From assembly GCA_949948735.1 (NCBI GenBank), contig CATLGV010000012.1, positions 1-64,000 of the forward strand: 64,000 bases of DNA, read 5' to 3'. This stretch comes from an uncultured Lachnospiraceae bacterium (GTDB lineage Bacteria > Bacillota > Clostridia > Lachnospirales > Lachnospiraceae). How positions within the stretch are numbered: the stretch's first letter is position 1; every line of letters starts with the position of its first letter. The notes beneath the pieces are model-generated. The model was not told the origin of the DNA, searched no databases, and saw only the letters and a list, made by a program, of their open reading frames with translations. Shown here in pieces: positions 16,638 through 24,476 of the stretch. The position numbers and the translations under genes are program-made.

Positions 16638-18035
16638 TCAATTGTTTGTAATAACGGCGGCGTTTATTTCCACCGTATCATTCGTTATGCGCATCGAGCC
16701 GCCCGCGTCGTTCACAATCTCTATCTGCGTCCCCGCAGTCACCTCCAGGATGCCGCCGGAGACAAGGTCCAGCTCCTGCCCCGCGGTAATCCGGATATCC
16801 TCGTCCGTCTGAAGCTTCGCCTGCCCGTCATTGGTCAGGACGACGCTTCCCTTTCCGTCCCCTGCCGCAATCTCAATCCCCCCTGCGATAAACCGGACTG
16901 TCTTGCCGTCCGGCGCCGTAATCTCCTTGACGTCCGGATTTTTCATACCGTCCTCCGGCGCGGCTCCCGCCTCCCTGTGGAGGTTTGCGATGGCATAGCC
17001 CTTGCTCTCATCCGCCGTCGGGAAAAATATCCGCACGCAGTCTCCCTCTCGGGGCATACAGTACCAGCCGCTGCCGTCCGGCGACGCCGCAACGGTCGAG
17101 AACGGAAAGAAATACCTGCTCCTGTACGCGGTCAGCGCGTCCGTCTCCAGCTGCGCCTGCAGGCGGTTGCGCTTTACAGACGTTACCGTGCCGTTGATGG
17201 ACACCCCGCCAAGAAACGGATTATCATACCGGGCGACGGCAAGCCCCTCCGGAAAATACAGGCTGTAGCTGTTGACAAGGAGTCCCTCTCTGACGCTTCT
17301 TTGGATTCTGCCGATGTAAAGCTCCTGATTATGAAAGCGCACCTTCTCCCCCAGTGGGAGGACGTCGCAGACGTCAACCAGATAGCACAGCTGCCCCTTG
17401 AGGCTCTTTGCCGTATCTGACGGCGCGGTATCGCGCAGCACACTGTAGGGAAGCCGGTCCCAGTCTGTCTCCGCCCCGGTATCCGCAAGTCCCGCCCGCA
17501 GGCAGATTCCCGGCTGTGCGCTGTCAACGCAGGCGCATGTACCGCAGCCGGACAGGATACGGTTTAAAAAGGCCCAGTCCGTCTCCTGATACTGCACCAT
17601 AATCTGGCCAAGCTCCCTGTCCGGTACGGAAAACAGGATTTTGCCCTGTCCCGCGTAGCCCTCCATAACCTTCTGCACCAGTTCCCCGGCGGTCATGGCC
17701 GTATCCTGAAAGGAACGGTTCTGCGCGTATAAATCCATCTGATAGCTTCCCGTCACCGCCTCCAGACGGACGACGCAGTATCCGCCCCCGGTCTGTGCCT
17801 GTATTCTGGTGACAACGCCGCAAAACAACGGCTGCAGGGACTCCTGCCGGATGATATACAGGGACACGCCCGCGCCCTCCTCATACAGCAGATAATCCTT
17901 TGCGCCCTCCTCCGCCGCCAGCGTGGCGGACAGCCTTCCGTGGCGTCCCGCCTCCTCCCAAATTGTAAGCTGGTGCACCGGCATCGCCGTACTTCCCATT
18001 ACCAGCATAAGCTGTCCGTAAGTAATCGCATCCAT
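16638..18035 (-). CDS. VgrG-like spike protein 1 (phage late control D / gp5-like)
   Basis: This 465-aa protein shares QYQETDWAFLNRIL, FPFSTVAASPDGSGWYCMP and VRIFFPTADE with its neighbour. Its last 85 residues alternate short beta-strand motifs (IRITAGQELDLVSGGILEV) of the kind seen in gp5/VgrG needles. Spikes of this family normally trimerise and sit on the baseplate. Here three divergent paralogues lie in one operon, so a mixed spike or cargo-specific exchange are both possible. The gene is 12 nt upstream of VgrG-like 2. Confidence 0.85.
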   Translation of the reverse strand: MDAITYGQLMLVMGSTAMPVHQLTIWEEAGRHGRLSATLAAEEGAKDYLLYEEGAGVSLYIIRQESLQPLFCGVVTRIQAQTGGGYCVVRLEAVTGSYQMDLYAQNRSFQDTAMTAGELVQKVMEGYAGQGKILFSVPDRELGQIMVQYQETDWAFLNRILSGCGTCACVDSAQPGICLRAGLADTGAETDWDRLPYSVLRDTAPSDTAKSLKGQLCYLVDVCDVLPLGEKVRFHNQELYIGRIQRSVREGLLVNSYSLYFPEGLAVARYDNPFLGGVSINGTVTSVKRNRLQAQLETDALTAYRSRYFFPFSTVAASPDGSGWYCMPREGDCVRIFFPTADESKGYAIANLHREAGAAPEDGMKNPDVKEITAPDGKTVRFIAGGIEIAAGDGKGSVVLTNDGQAKLQTDEDIRITAGQELDLVSGGILEVTAGTQIEIVNDAGGSMRITNDTVEINAAVITNN

Positions 18036-18048
18036 CCTTCAACGCCCC

Positions 18049-18663
18049 CTAATCATTCATCTCCTGTATCACATATACCATCGCCTCCAGCAAAAGACCC
18101 ATTCCCCTGCGGTCCTCCTCCGGACAGTTGAAGACGCCTGCATAAAGCTGTCCCTTTTTATGGAAGCGGAATGCGACGTTGTAAAGCCGTCCCTGCGGAG
18201 TTGGCATCAAATAACAGAAATATTCCATGCTCCCCATGCTTTTCTTCCGCTCTGCCTTCATGCTCCATTTCATTTCCCCAAACGCCTTTCCTGTGCAGGC
18301 AACCCATTCGTCCAACGGCTGCTTTACCTTCTCGCAGGGCGATACCGCCAGAGAAAACGCCACTTTTCTCTGATTGCTGGCAAAGAGCACCCCCTCCGGC
18401 TCAATATCCTCCACATCAAAGAAATCCTTTACAAACGGAATGGTAATCCGCCCCTCCAGCAGCGTCCTCGGCTCAAATGTCAACGGCAGAAGATAGAGCG
18501 TCTGGCTGCCCGACCGTATGCCCTCTATCAGCTCCTCCAGCGTATAGGTAATCCGCTCCTTCGGGTCATACTGCTTCCGCAGGCGTTCCCGTTCCTCCTG
18601 CTCCTGCTGCTCCCGATACTCCCTGATAAACCGTGCTATGGCCAGATCCATCTCTTTTTCCAT
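18049..18663 (-). CDS. Unknown cluster protein, weakly DcrB/EagR-like chaperone candidate
   Basis: This 204-aa protein has a charged helical N-terminus (residues 1-40) and an alpha/beta domain with IPFVKDFFDVEDIEPEGVLF, then FRFHKKGQLYAGVFNCPEED and a terminal helix. The strand order and the late 'F-CPEED...LLEAMVYVIQE' helix remind me of DcrB/DUF1795-fold proteins, which include EagR chaperones that load Rhs effectors with pre-Rhs hydrophobic segments onto VgrG. That comparison is weak and from memory. The position just before the spike genes fits a loading chaperone. Starts behind AGAAGGAGGTGCGGC. Confidence 0.4.
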   Translation of the reverse strand: MEKEMDLAIARFIREYREQQEQEERERLRKQYDPKERITYTLEELIEGIRSGSQTLYLLPLTFEPRTLLEGRITIPFVKDFFDVEDIEPEGVLFASNQRKVAFSLAVSPCEKVKQPLDEWVACTGKAFGEMKWSMKAERKKSMGSMEYFCYLMPTPQGRLYNVAFRFHKKGQLYAGVFNCPEEDRRGMGLLLEAMVYVIQEMND

Positions 18664-18703
18664 GCCGCACCTCCTTCTTCTTTTTCCTGTCGCCAGTGCA
18701 TCA

Positions 18704-19477
18704 TTAAAGCATCAGCAGGGTTCCCTCTTTCCTGCCGGTGCGCTCCGGCGCCTCCCCCCGGCCGCCGGCCTCCCGGAGGATACGCTTGAACGCGCTGTAT
18801 ATCTGGGTATTTGTATAGTCCGCGTCCCGCCCCAGCCGCGCGTTCAGATAAGCGCGGACGGTCTCGTAACACATTGCTTCCTTCAGCTCCAGACACCGGA
18901 GGCCAAACGCGATATCCCATGCGTTCGTTCCCGGGGATTTTAACAGCTCCGCCGCAAAGCTTTTGCACAGCCGGGGCCAGATACCGGCATGCCCGGGGGC
19001 CGCGTAGGATACCTCGATCCGGTTCACCGTATCAAACTCTGTCTCATAGTCGTAGAAGTCCACGTATTCCCACCGAAGCCGCGCGCCTGTCTGGAGCTTA
19101 AAGCGCGCAAGCTCCAGCTCCTGTCCCGCGTCCGGCTCCTGCCCGTCCACGACCACCTGCGAAAGAAATTCCTCGCCGCCTGCGCCGACCGCCTTATCCC
19201 AGAAACGCACCCTGACATATACCAGCTCCCCCTCCGCCTTATATGAGACCGCATAAGGCCTGTCCAGAAAGTAGGGGACTTTTTTGTAGTACAGGACGCC
19301 CGGCAGGATGGTAAAGCCTGTGTCCGTGCCCTGAATATCGCACCCCCACAGGATCCCGTCGCTGTAATCCCGGTACTGCAGATCAAACCACGCTCTGGGA
19401 AAGTCCCTCAGATTGTCCAGCATTTCTTTTTTTAGCAGCCTTTTTGCCTCAAAGACCGGATATGTATTGTGAAACAT
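18704..19477 (-). CDS. Baseplate or tail-fibre-like protein candidate
   Basis: This 257-aa protein has an N-terminal beta-rich region with GCDIQGTDTGFTILPGVLYY and PYFLDRPYAV. That resembles the start of phage tail-fibre and baseplate proteins, and loosely the N-terminal shell of TssK. The C-terminal half is helical with KSPGTNAWDIAFGLRCLELK. No exact family is recognised. Its place between the other baseplate candidates and the spikes supports a structural role. Start ATG behind GGAGAAGAC. GC-rich like the rest of the operon. Confidence 0.45.
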   Translation of the reverse strand: MFHNTYPVFEAKRLLKKEMLDNLRDFPRAWFDLQYRDYSDGILWGCDIQGTDTGFTILPGVLYYKKVPYFLDRPYAVSYKAEGELVYVRVRFWDKAVGAGGEEFLSQVVVDGQEPDAGQELELARFKLQTGARLRWEYVDFYDYETEFDTVNRIEVSYAAPGHAGIWPRLCKSFAAELLKSPGTNAWDIAFGLRCLELKEAMCYETVRAYLNARLGRDADYTNTQIYSAFKRILREAGGRGEAPERTGRKEGTLLML

Positions 19478-19579
19478 GTCTTCTCCATTTCTGCGCTGCT
19501 TGAATGGCTCAGCTTTGCTGAGACTATGCGCATTTACCGAATTTGTGTCAAGCCATTTATGGCTGGACGCAAATCTCGT

Positions 19580-19603
19580 GATTGAAAATTTTAATTTTCA
19601 ATC
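19580..19603. repeat. Perfect 24-bp AT-rich palindrome
   Basis: The palindrome GATTGAAAATTTTAATTTTC + AATC lies in the 131-bp gap between two baseplate candidates, the longest gap in this part of the operon. A second small hairpin, CTCAGC/GCTGAG, lies near 19507-19521. There is no T-run after a GC stem, so it is not a standard terminator; it could be a processing or regulator site. Confidence 0.5.
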
Positions 19604-19608
19604 TCCTT

Positions 19609-20319
19609 TCAGCAGATGGCGATCCCGCCGATTCTCATGGTTTCCTCCACGCCGATAATGCCAAAGTGATACTCGTAAAATATCTCCACATGGTAGCGGA
19701 TGTCCAGAAACGTGTCCGCCAGAAAGCGGATGCGCCGCTCCAGCTTCCTCTCCTGGCGCAGCCCCGTATAGATGAGCACCTCGTCCGGATACCCGTTGCT
19801 GTGGTAGACGATGCTGTCCGCCACCAGCCCGTGGACCATATCGAGGAATACCGGCAGGGCGCTTCCCGCACGGAAGCTGACAAGCCAGCCGCCAAGCAGC
19901 AGCGCCTGTTCTTCCCTGTCCATATCCTGAAATACCGCCCGGGCCGTCTCCCCAAAGCCGCCCGCCAGTATCTCCTTCGCCAGAAGCCTTTTATGGTAGT
20001 CCTCCCTTGTCATGCCGCGCCGGACGTCGTTTTCGGCCAGCATGTGCAGGCTCAGGTTCGTCAGGCTCTCCCGCAGGGCGGGAAACTCCTGCGGGTCCGG
20101 GGGGAACATCCCGTAAAACACATCATAAAAGCGGTAATAGGTATTGACCTCTATGCGGACGGCCTGCGCCTGCCCGTCATCCTCCAGCCACGCCTGGTTC
20201 AGGCAGGGCAGGGACAGCTCCATGTATCCGCTCCCCGACGGCGCGTGGACAAAGCGCAGCCGCTCCGCCGGGATCTGTTCTTCCTTCGCCGCCAGCAGCG
20301 CCTCCCACAGATACCTCAT
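19609..20319 (-). CDS. Conserved-looking baseplate-region protein, function unknown
   Basis: The start at MRYLWEALLAAKEEQ (20319) is set by GGAGGATTGAC; an in-frame codon at 20358 has no such site. The protein is 236 aa, soluble, with an acidic N-terminal half (SGYMELSLPCLNQAWLED) and a C-terminal segment rich in aromatic residues (YHVEIFYEYHFGIIGVEE). The N-terminal stretch fits an ordered structural protein. I do not recognise the family. Gene order (sheath, tube, regulators, ATPase, this block, spikes) places it where baseplate genes lie in other contractile systems. Confidence 0.45.
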   Translation of the reverse strand: MRYLWEALLAAKEEQIPAERLRFVHAPSGSGYMELSLPCLNQAWLEDDGQAQAVRIEVNTYYRFYDVFYGMFPPDPQEFPALRESLTNLSLHMLAENDVRRGMTREDYHKRLLAKEILAGGFGETARAVFQDMDREEQALLLGGWLVSFRAGSALPVFLDMVHGLVADSIVYHSNGYPDEVLIYTGLRQERKLERRIRFLADTFLDIRYHVEIFYEYHFGIIGVEETMRIGGIAIC

Positions 20320-20361
20320 GTCAATCCTCCATTCTCGACACCCCTGCGAAAAAGTCATTTT

Positions 20362-21651
20362 TCACAGTAAGATTCCCCCACAGTCATATTCCGGATAGAT
20401 GCGCTGCACCTCGGACACCAGAAAGCTCATAACGTCTCTCCCCAGCCACGCCGGCTTCTGCCCCGGCCCAAAGTATAAAAGCAGCTTCTTCTGCGCCGCG
20501 CGGTCGCGGAGCTCATCCTCTACGAAAAAGTTCATGGAATAGGTCTCCCGCTCACCCGGAAAAGCGTCCGTTATCCGGCAGTCCTGACAGCTTACATAGT
20601 CCTCGAAGCCGTATCCTCTGATAAAGCGCAGCAGCTCCGTTTTTGTCCGGATATGCTGGTTCCACTTGCGCTGGTACTTTTCCGCGAAGCTCTCGGCCCG
20701 GCCGTTGCCCATGAGCGGAAAGGTATAGCGGTCGATTTTCTGCTCCTTGGAGGAGCGTATCTGGTAAACGCTCCACTTTCTGGCCTCGCCGGTCCCGCAT
20801 AGGATTCGCAGCTTTTCGCCGCTCTGGCTGATGCTGCGTATCCCTCTGTCATCCTCCACCAGATAGGCGTGCTGGCTGCCCTGCTGGCGCAGGGAAAGGT
20901 TATGCTCAAAATTCTTATGATCCTCGCAGGGCGTCGGGAAGCCGATGCTCTCCAGCTCCAGCCGCCGGACGTTCCACACCGGGATAACGTCTTTCTGAAT
21001 GATTCTGCTGTACTCGCCAAACTGCACCGTGACCTGCTTTATTTTCTCCCTGCCGGTAAGCCCCTCGGGAAGCCCCGTTACCACCACGTCCGCCAGTTTG
21101 TACAGATAAGGCGCGTTGACGGTCTGCCAGGGGACGCCGTTTCTGGTAAACAGCAGATAGAAATACGCCAGCTTGTCCAGATACGCCCGGTTCTCCCGCA
21201 GGCGGACTTCTATTTTCCATTCCCCTGCGGGCTCCTCCGTCTCGATCACGCCCTCGAATACGGGCTGCGCCTGCAGGAGCCTGCGCAGCTCCAGGAAGTC
21301 ACAGCACAGCATCGCCTTCATCAGCGGGAAGGCCCCCTCCTGCGCCACCGCCTGCACAAGCGCCTTCATGTCGTACGCGTTTCCCGTCAGATCCGCCTCT
21401 TCCATGGGGAACAGCAGGTGGTGGGACGCGTCAAAATATTCTCTCTCAATGATGCCTGTCTTGATCTGATAGCGGTTCTTATCGTAATCCAGCTCTTCCC
21501 GGACGCGCGCCTCCAGCTCCTCATACATCTTCCGGTTTGTCTCATACAGGGACAGAAATACGCCCTCCATCAGCTCCTTAAAGACGACCCGCTCCTCCAG
21601 GCCTGCAATCGACTGTATTTCCCGCTGTATCATTTCCTTCACGGCTTCCAT
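20362..21651 (-). CDS. Large baseplate-region protein, function unknown
   Basis: I place the start at MEAVKEMIQREIQ (21651, ATG after AGGATAACGGC), giving 429 aa. A TTG at 21705 would overlap the ATPase gene and has no good site. The N-terminal 100 residues are amphipathic helices with HHLLFPMEEADL. The rest is beta-rich and ends in YFGPGQKPAWLGRDVMSFLV. Size and position would suit a TssF/gpJ-like wedge protein, but I see no diagnostic motif, so that is a guess from context. Confidence 0.45.
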   Translation of the reverse strand: MEAVKEMIQREIQSIAGLEERVVFKELMEGVFLSLYETNRKMYEELEARVREELDYDKNRYQIKTGIIEREYFDASHHLLFPMEEADLTGNAYDMKALVQAVAQEGAFPLMKAMLCCDFLELRRLLQAQPVFEGVIETEEPAGEWKIEVRLRENRAYLDKLAYFYLLFTRNGVPWQTVNAPYLYKLADVVVTGLPEGLTGREKIKQVTVQFGEYSRIIQKDVIPVWNVRRLELESIGFPTPCEDHKNFEHNLSLRQQGSQHAYLVEDDRGIRSISQSGEKLRILCGTGEARKWSVYQIRSSKEQKIDRYTFPLMGNGRAESFAEKYQRKWNQHIRTKTELLRFIRGYGFEDYVSCQDCRITDAFPGERETYSMNFFVEDELRDRAAQKKLLLYFGPGQKPAWLGRDVMSFLVSEVQRIYPEYDCGGILL

Positions 21652-21688
21652 GCCGTTATCCTGTCCCGACCACGCCACGACGCGCCAC

Positions 21689-24184
21689 CTACTTTCTCCC
21701 GTCAAAGAAATTCAATTCCCAAGTGTCATCCTCAAAGTCAAAGAAGGTTTCCGCCCCCTTATACAAAATCTCCCCGTCCCGCAGGACCGGAAGCACCACA
21801 AAGCCCCATCGCTCCCTGGCGACCCATACAAAAAACTTGGTCTCCCCTTCCGTGATGATGTCCGTCTCCTCCTGAATGACGGTCCCCGCATATGTCTCGT
21901 CGATTTCCTTCTGCGTGGTCTTCTCGAACTTCGCGGTATCATAAGCAAAATAACAGGTTTTGAGCCGTTTTCCCTGCTCGTCGTTTAAGTACAGGTCCAG
22001 CTGGTTCCCCATATGGAAACGGGATATGTATCCGATGTGGTTTTCCCGGTCCAGGCTCCTGATCAGGATTTTTTCCTGATTCTCATGGGTGTACGCCATA
22101 ATCTCATAGGGCAGGCTGCCCACCCGGTACTGCTCGTTTACTTTCATGTAGCCCAGCTTACAGTTCCTGAAATAGGCAAGAGCGCCCTCCAGACAGCACA
22201 TCTTTAACTCCGTCCCCGCCTCGTCGCGCCGGACGCCCTGAATCCGCTTCCCCGGGACATACTGCTTGAGCGCCTCCAGAAACAGCCCGGACTTGCACGA
22301 CTGCCCTGTGAGCTTGATCATCTCATATTCCGCAAGCTGTCCTTTTTCAAATTTGTCATCAAGAAACTTCTCCATCAGTCCATAAATTTCCGGGCGCAGA
22401 AGCTCTTCTATTTCATGCAGATACAGGCATATCTCTATCGGCTTGTCAATATTCTCAAATGTTCCGCCGGAAACGCTGTCCCAACCGGCTGCACAGACAG
22501 ACAACTTCCATTTATCCATAAAAATATCTTTTCCTTTTTCAGTGGACAGTCTCAGTTCATAACAAAAACCTCCCTGAAAAAAATGCTTTTTAATCTGCTC
22601 TGCCAGTTCGAAGAGGTAGTAGTAATTATTCTTCACGAAAAAATACTGCTCCCTGTTTCTTCCCTCATACTCCTTAAACCTGGTGGGAAGCCATTTTTCT
22701 GCCTGCAGATAGCGTTTTTCCAGTTCCGCATACGCATCCTTCCCCTCCCGGGCGCTTCCGATGGACAGGGGGCTCTTTTCCAGCAGCCCCAGCGCTTCCA
22801 AAAGCCGCAGCTTCAGCATCTGTAGTATACGGTAGGTCAGGTTATTCCCGCCCATATTCGTGTCACCGTTTTCGTATCGCGTCTCCAGATCAATAATGTA
22901 GGATACCCTGTTATTTTGAATGCAGAACCGTCCTGAAGTTAAATCTGTAGTTCCTCCTCCGCAATCTATTACAAGGGCATGATACCACCGGCGTTCCTCA
23001 TACCCCTTCGCCTGAATCATGCTGTGGATGCTGTGGAACAGCACCGCCATGCCCTCATCCAGCTCACAGCTTACGGCGTATTCCGGCAGCAGCTCGGTAA
23101 ACAGCCTGCGGAATTTCTCCTTCTGCCGTATGGGCGCCAGAAGCTGGACGCCCGTAAAGCTGCACTTAAACTGCTGGCGCGCCGTCTCCAGAAGGTACTC
23201 CAGATAGGCCCGCAGCATTTCCTTTCTGGAAAACTGATATTTATACCCGCTTTTTAAGATGACGCTCTCCACCCGGTCGGCGTCGCTGATCCAGCGCTTG
23301 ACGTCATAAAAGACCGCGGCGTCCTCATCCCGGTAATTCTGCCTGCTCATCTCCTGCGCGTCGCAGCCGAACAGAAACTGCGTCTCTCCCCCCGCCTTCT
23401 CGCGCACGCCGATGACGCTCGGGATAATGGTCTTTCCCTGCGCGGTGGCAATCTTCATGCTTCCGTCCGGCAGGCAGACGCCCATGGTGGTGTTGACGCT
23501 GCCAAAGTCGATTACCAGCGGCATGTCCGCGTCCGGAATCTGCCGTTCCACGACGTCCAGCAGCGGGATGCGCACAGCCTCCGCATAACCGGGAACGGAT
23601 ACCGGACTGCCGTAATAACAGTCATATAAAAATTCCGAGACCGCTTCATTCGGGAAATACAAAATCGAATACTGATGCTTTTCCAGCGGGGCTACCGGCA
23701 CTTCCTTTCCCTTAAAGAGATATACCCCGTCCTCCGTGCGCTCTGTGTAAAAGCAGGTGTATGCCCGGAGCGCTTCGTCCACCAGCAGCAGATTGCCGCA
23801 GCAGGTCGCCTCGTCCGACTTTACCCGATAGCCGTCCAGCGCGTTCATCTCCGTATCCCGGAAGATGGTGATTGTCCCGGGAATGTCAACCGCCGGTTTT
23901 TCCAGAAACCGTATGTCCTGACCGTCCAGAAACGCCTGAATCCGCTCCAGCCCGCCTTCGCAGAATTCCCGGATATACCGGTACTCCTTCTGTCCGCGAA
24001 AGCGCATGATCAGGCGAATCAGCCCGTCCCTGTCCCCGTTCTGGACAGCGGAAACCACCAGACGCTCCTTCCTGCAGATTTCCCGCAGATGAAAGGCCGT
24101 CATTTTTTCCAGCTCGCTCTGCCTGTAAGTATGTTGTTCCTGCGCCTCCCGGACAGGGTTCAGCGTATAAGTATACCGGCTCAT
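21689..24184 (-). CDS. Hsp70/actin-fold ATPase with SAP-like N-terminus
   Basis: This 831-aa protein (start MSRYTYTLNP, GGGAG about 8 nt upstream; ATGs at 24199 and 24205 are alternatives) has an N-terminal SAP-like helix pair at about 23-63 (MTAFHLREICRKERLVVSA). The actin-fold ATPase signatures are phosphate-1 VIDFGSVNTTMGVC (about 224-237), phosphate-2 VIDCGGGTTDLTSG (about 405-418) and an adenosine-like LTGQSCKSGLFLEAL. It differs from DnaK: there is no DnaK substrate domain, and about 220 residues precede the ATPase. A J-domain gene lies in the same operon (28144-28656). It might assemble or recycle the apparatus or fold the Rhs cargo. Confidence 0.75.
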   Translation of the reverse strand: MSRYTYTLNPVREAQEQHTYRQSELEKMTAFHLREICRKERLVVSAVQNGDRDGLIRLIMRFRGQKEYRYIREFCEGGLERIQAFLDGQDIRFLEKPAVDIPGTITIFRDTEMNALDGYRVKSDEATCCGNLLLVDEALRAYTCFYTERTEDGVYLFKGKEVPVAPLEKHQYSILYFPNEAVSEFLYDCYYGSPVSVPGYAEAVRIPLLDVVERQIPDADMPLVIDFGSVNTTMGVCLPDGSMKIATAQGKTIIPSVIGVREKAGGETQFLFGCDAQEMSRQNYRDEDAAVFYDVKRWISDADRVESVILKSGYKYQFSRKEMLRAYLEYLLETARQQFKCSFTGVQLLAPIRQKEKFRRLFTELLPEYAVSCELDEGMAVLFHSIHSMIQAKGYEERRWYHALVIDCGGGTTDLTSGRFCIQNNRVSYIIDLETRYENGDTNMGGNNLTYRILQMLKLRLLEALGLLEKSPLSIGSAREGKDAYAELEKRYLQAEKWLPTRFKEYEGRNREQYFFVKNNYYYLFELAEQIKKHFFQGGFCYELRLSTEKGKDIFMDKWKLSVCAAGWDSVSGGTFENIDKPIEICLYLHEIEELLRPEIYGLMEKFLDDKFEKGQLAEYEMIKLTGQSCKSGLFLEALKQYVPGKRIQGVRRDEAGTELKMCCLEGALAYFRNCKLGYMKVNEQYRVGSLPYEIMAYTHENQEKILIRSLDRENHIGYISRFHMGNQLDLYLNDEQGKRLKTCYFAYDTAKFEKTTQKEIDETYAGTVIQEETDIITEGETKFFVWVARERWGFVVLPVLRDGEILYKGAETFFDFEDDTWELNFFDGRK

Positions 24185-24476
24185 GCCTCCCGCTCCCATC
24201 TGCATCCTCTGTTTCTTGTCTGTGTGTCTTGTCTCTGTGTCTTATCTCTATTCTTTATCTCTGTACCTTGTTCTCGTATCTGTAGTTGCTACCGTGCCTT
24301 ATTCCTGTGCCTGTATCTGCGTTCTTATTCCTGCAACTGTTCCTGTATCTGTAGCTGCTATCGCGCCTTATTCCTGTGCCTGTATCTGCAGCTGCTCCTG
24401 CGGCTATTCCTGCGCCTTATTTTTATTCCTGCGGCTGCTCCTGCGGCTATTCCTGCGCCTTATTTTATCCCTATTC
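24185..24476 (-). repeat. Degenerate purine-rich tandem repeat between operon genes
   Basis: About 290 bp separate the PP2C-TPR gene from the ATPase gene. On the minus strand the region is built of imperfect 36-60-bp units around GCGCAGGAATAGCCGCAGGA and shorter GATACAGGCACAGGAATAAG pieces. The first units repeat the last codons of the upstream gene (GCG CAG GAG CAG CCG). Stops occur in all forward frames, so it is non-coding. An apparent long opposite-strand frame here is a composition artefact. Confidence 0.7.
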
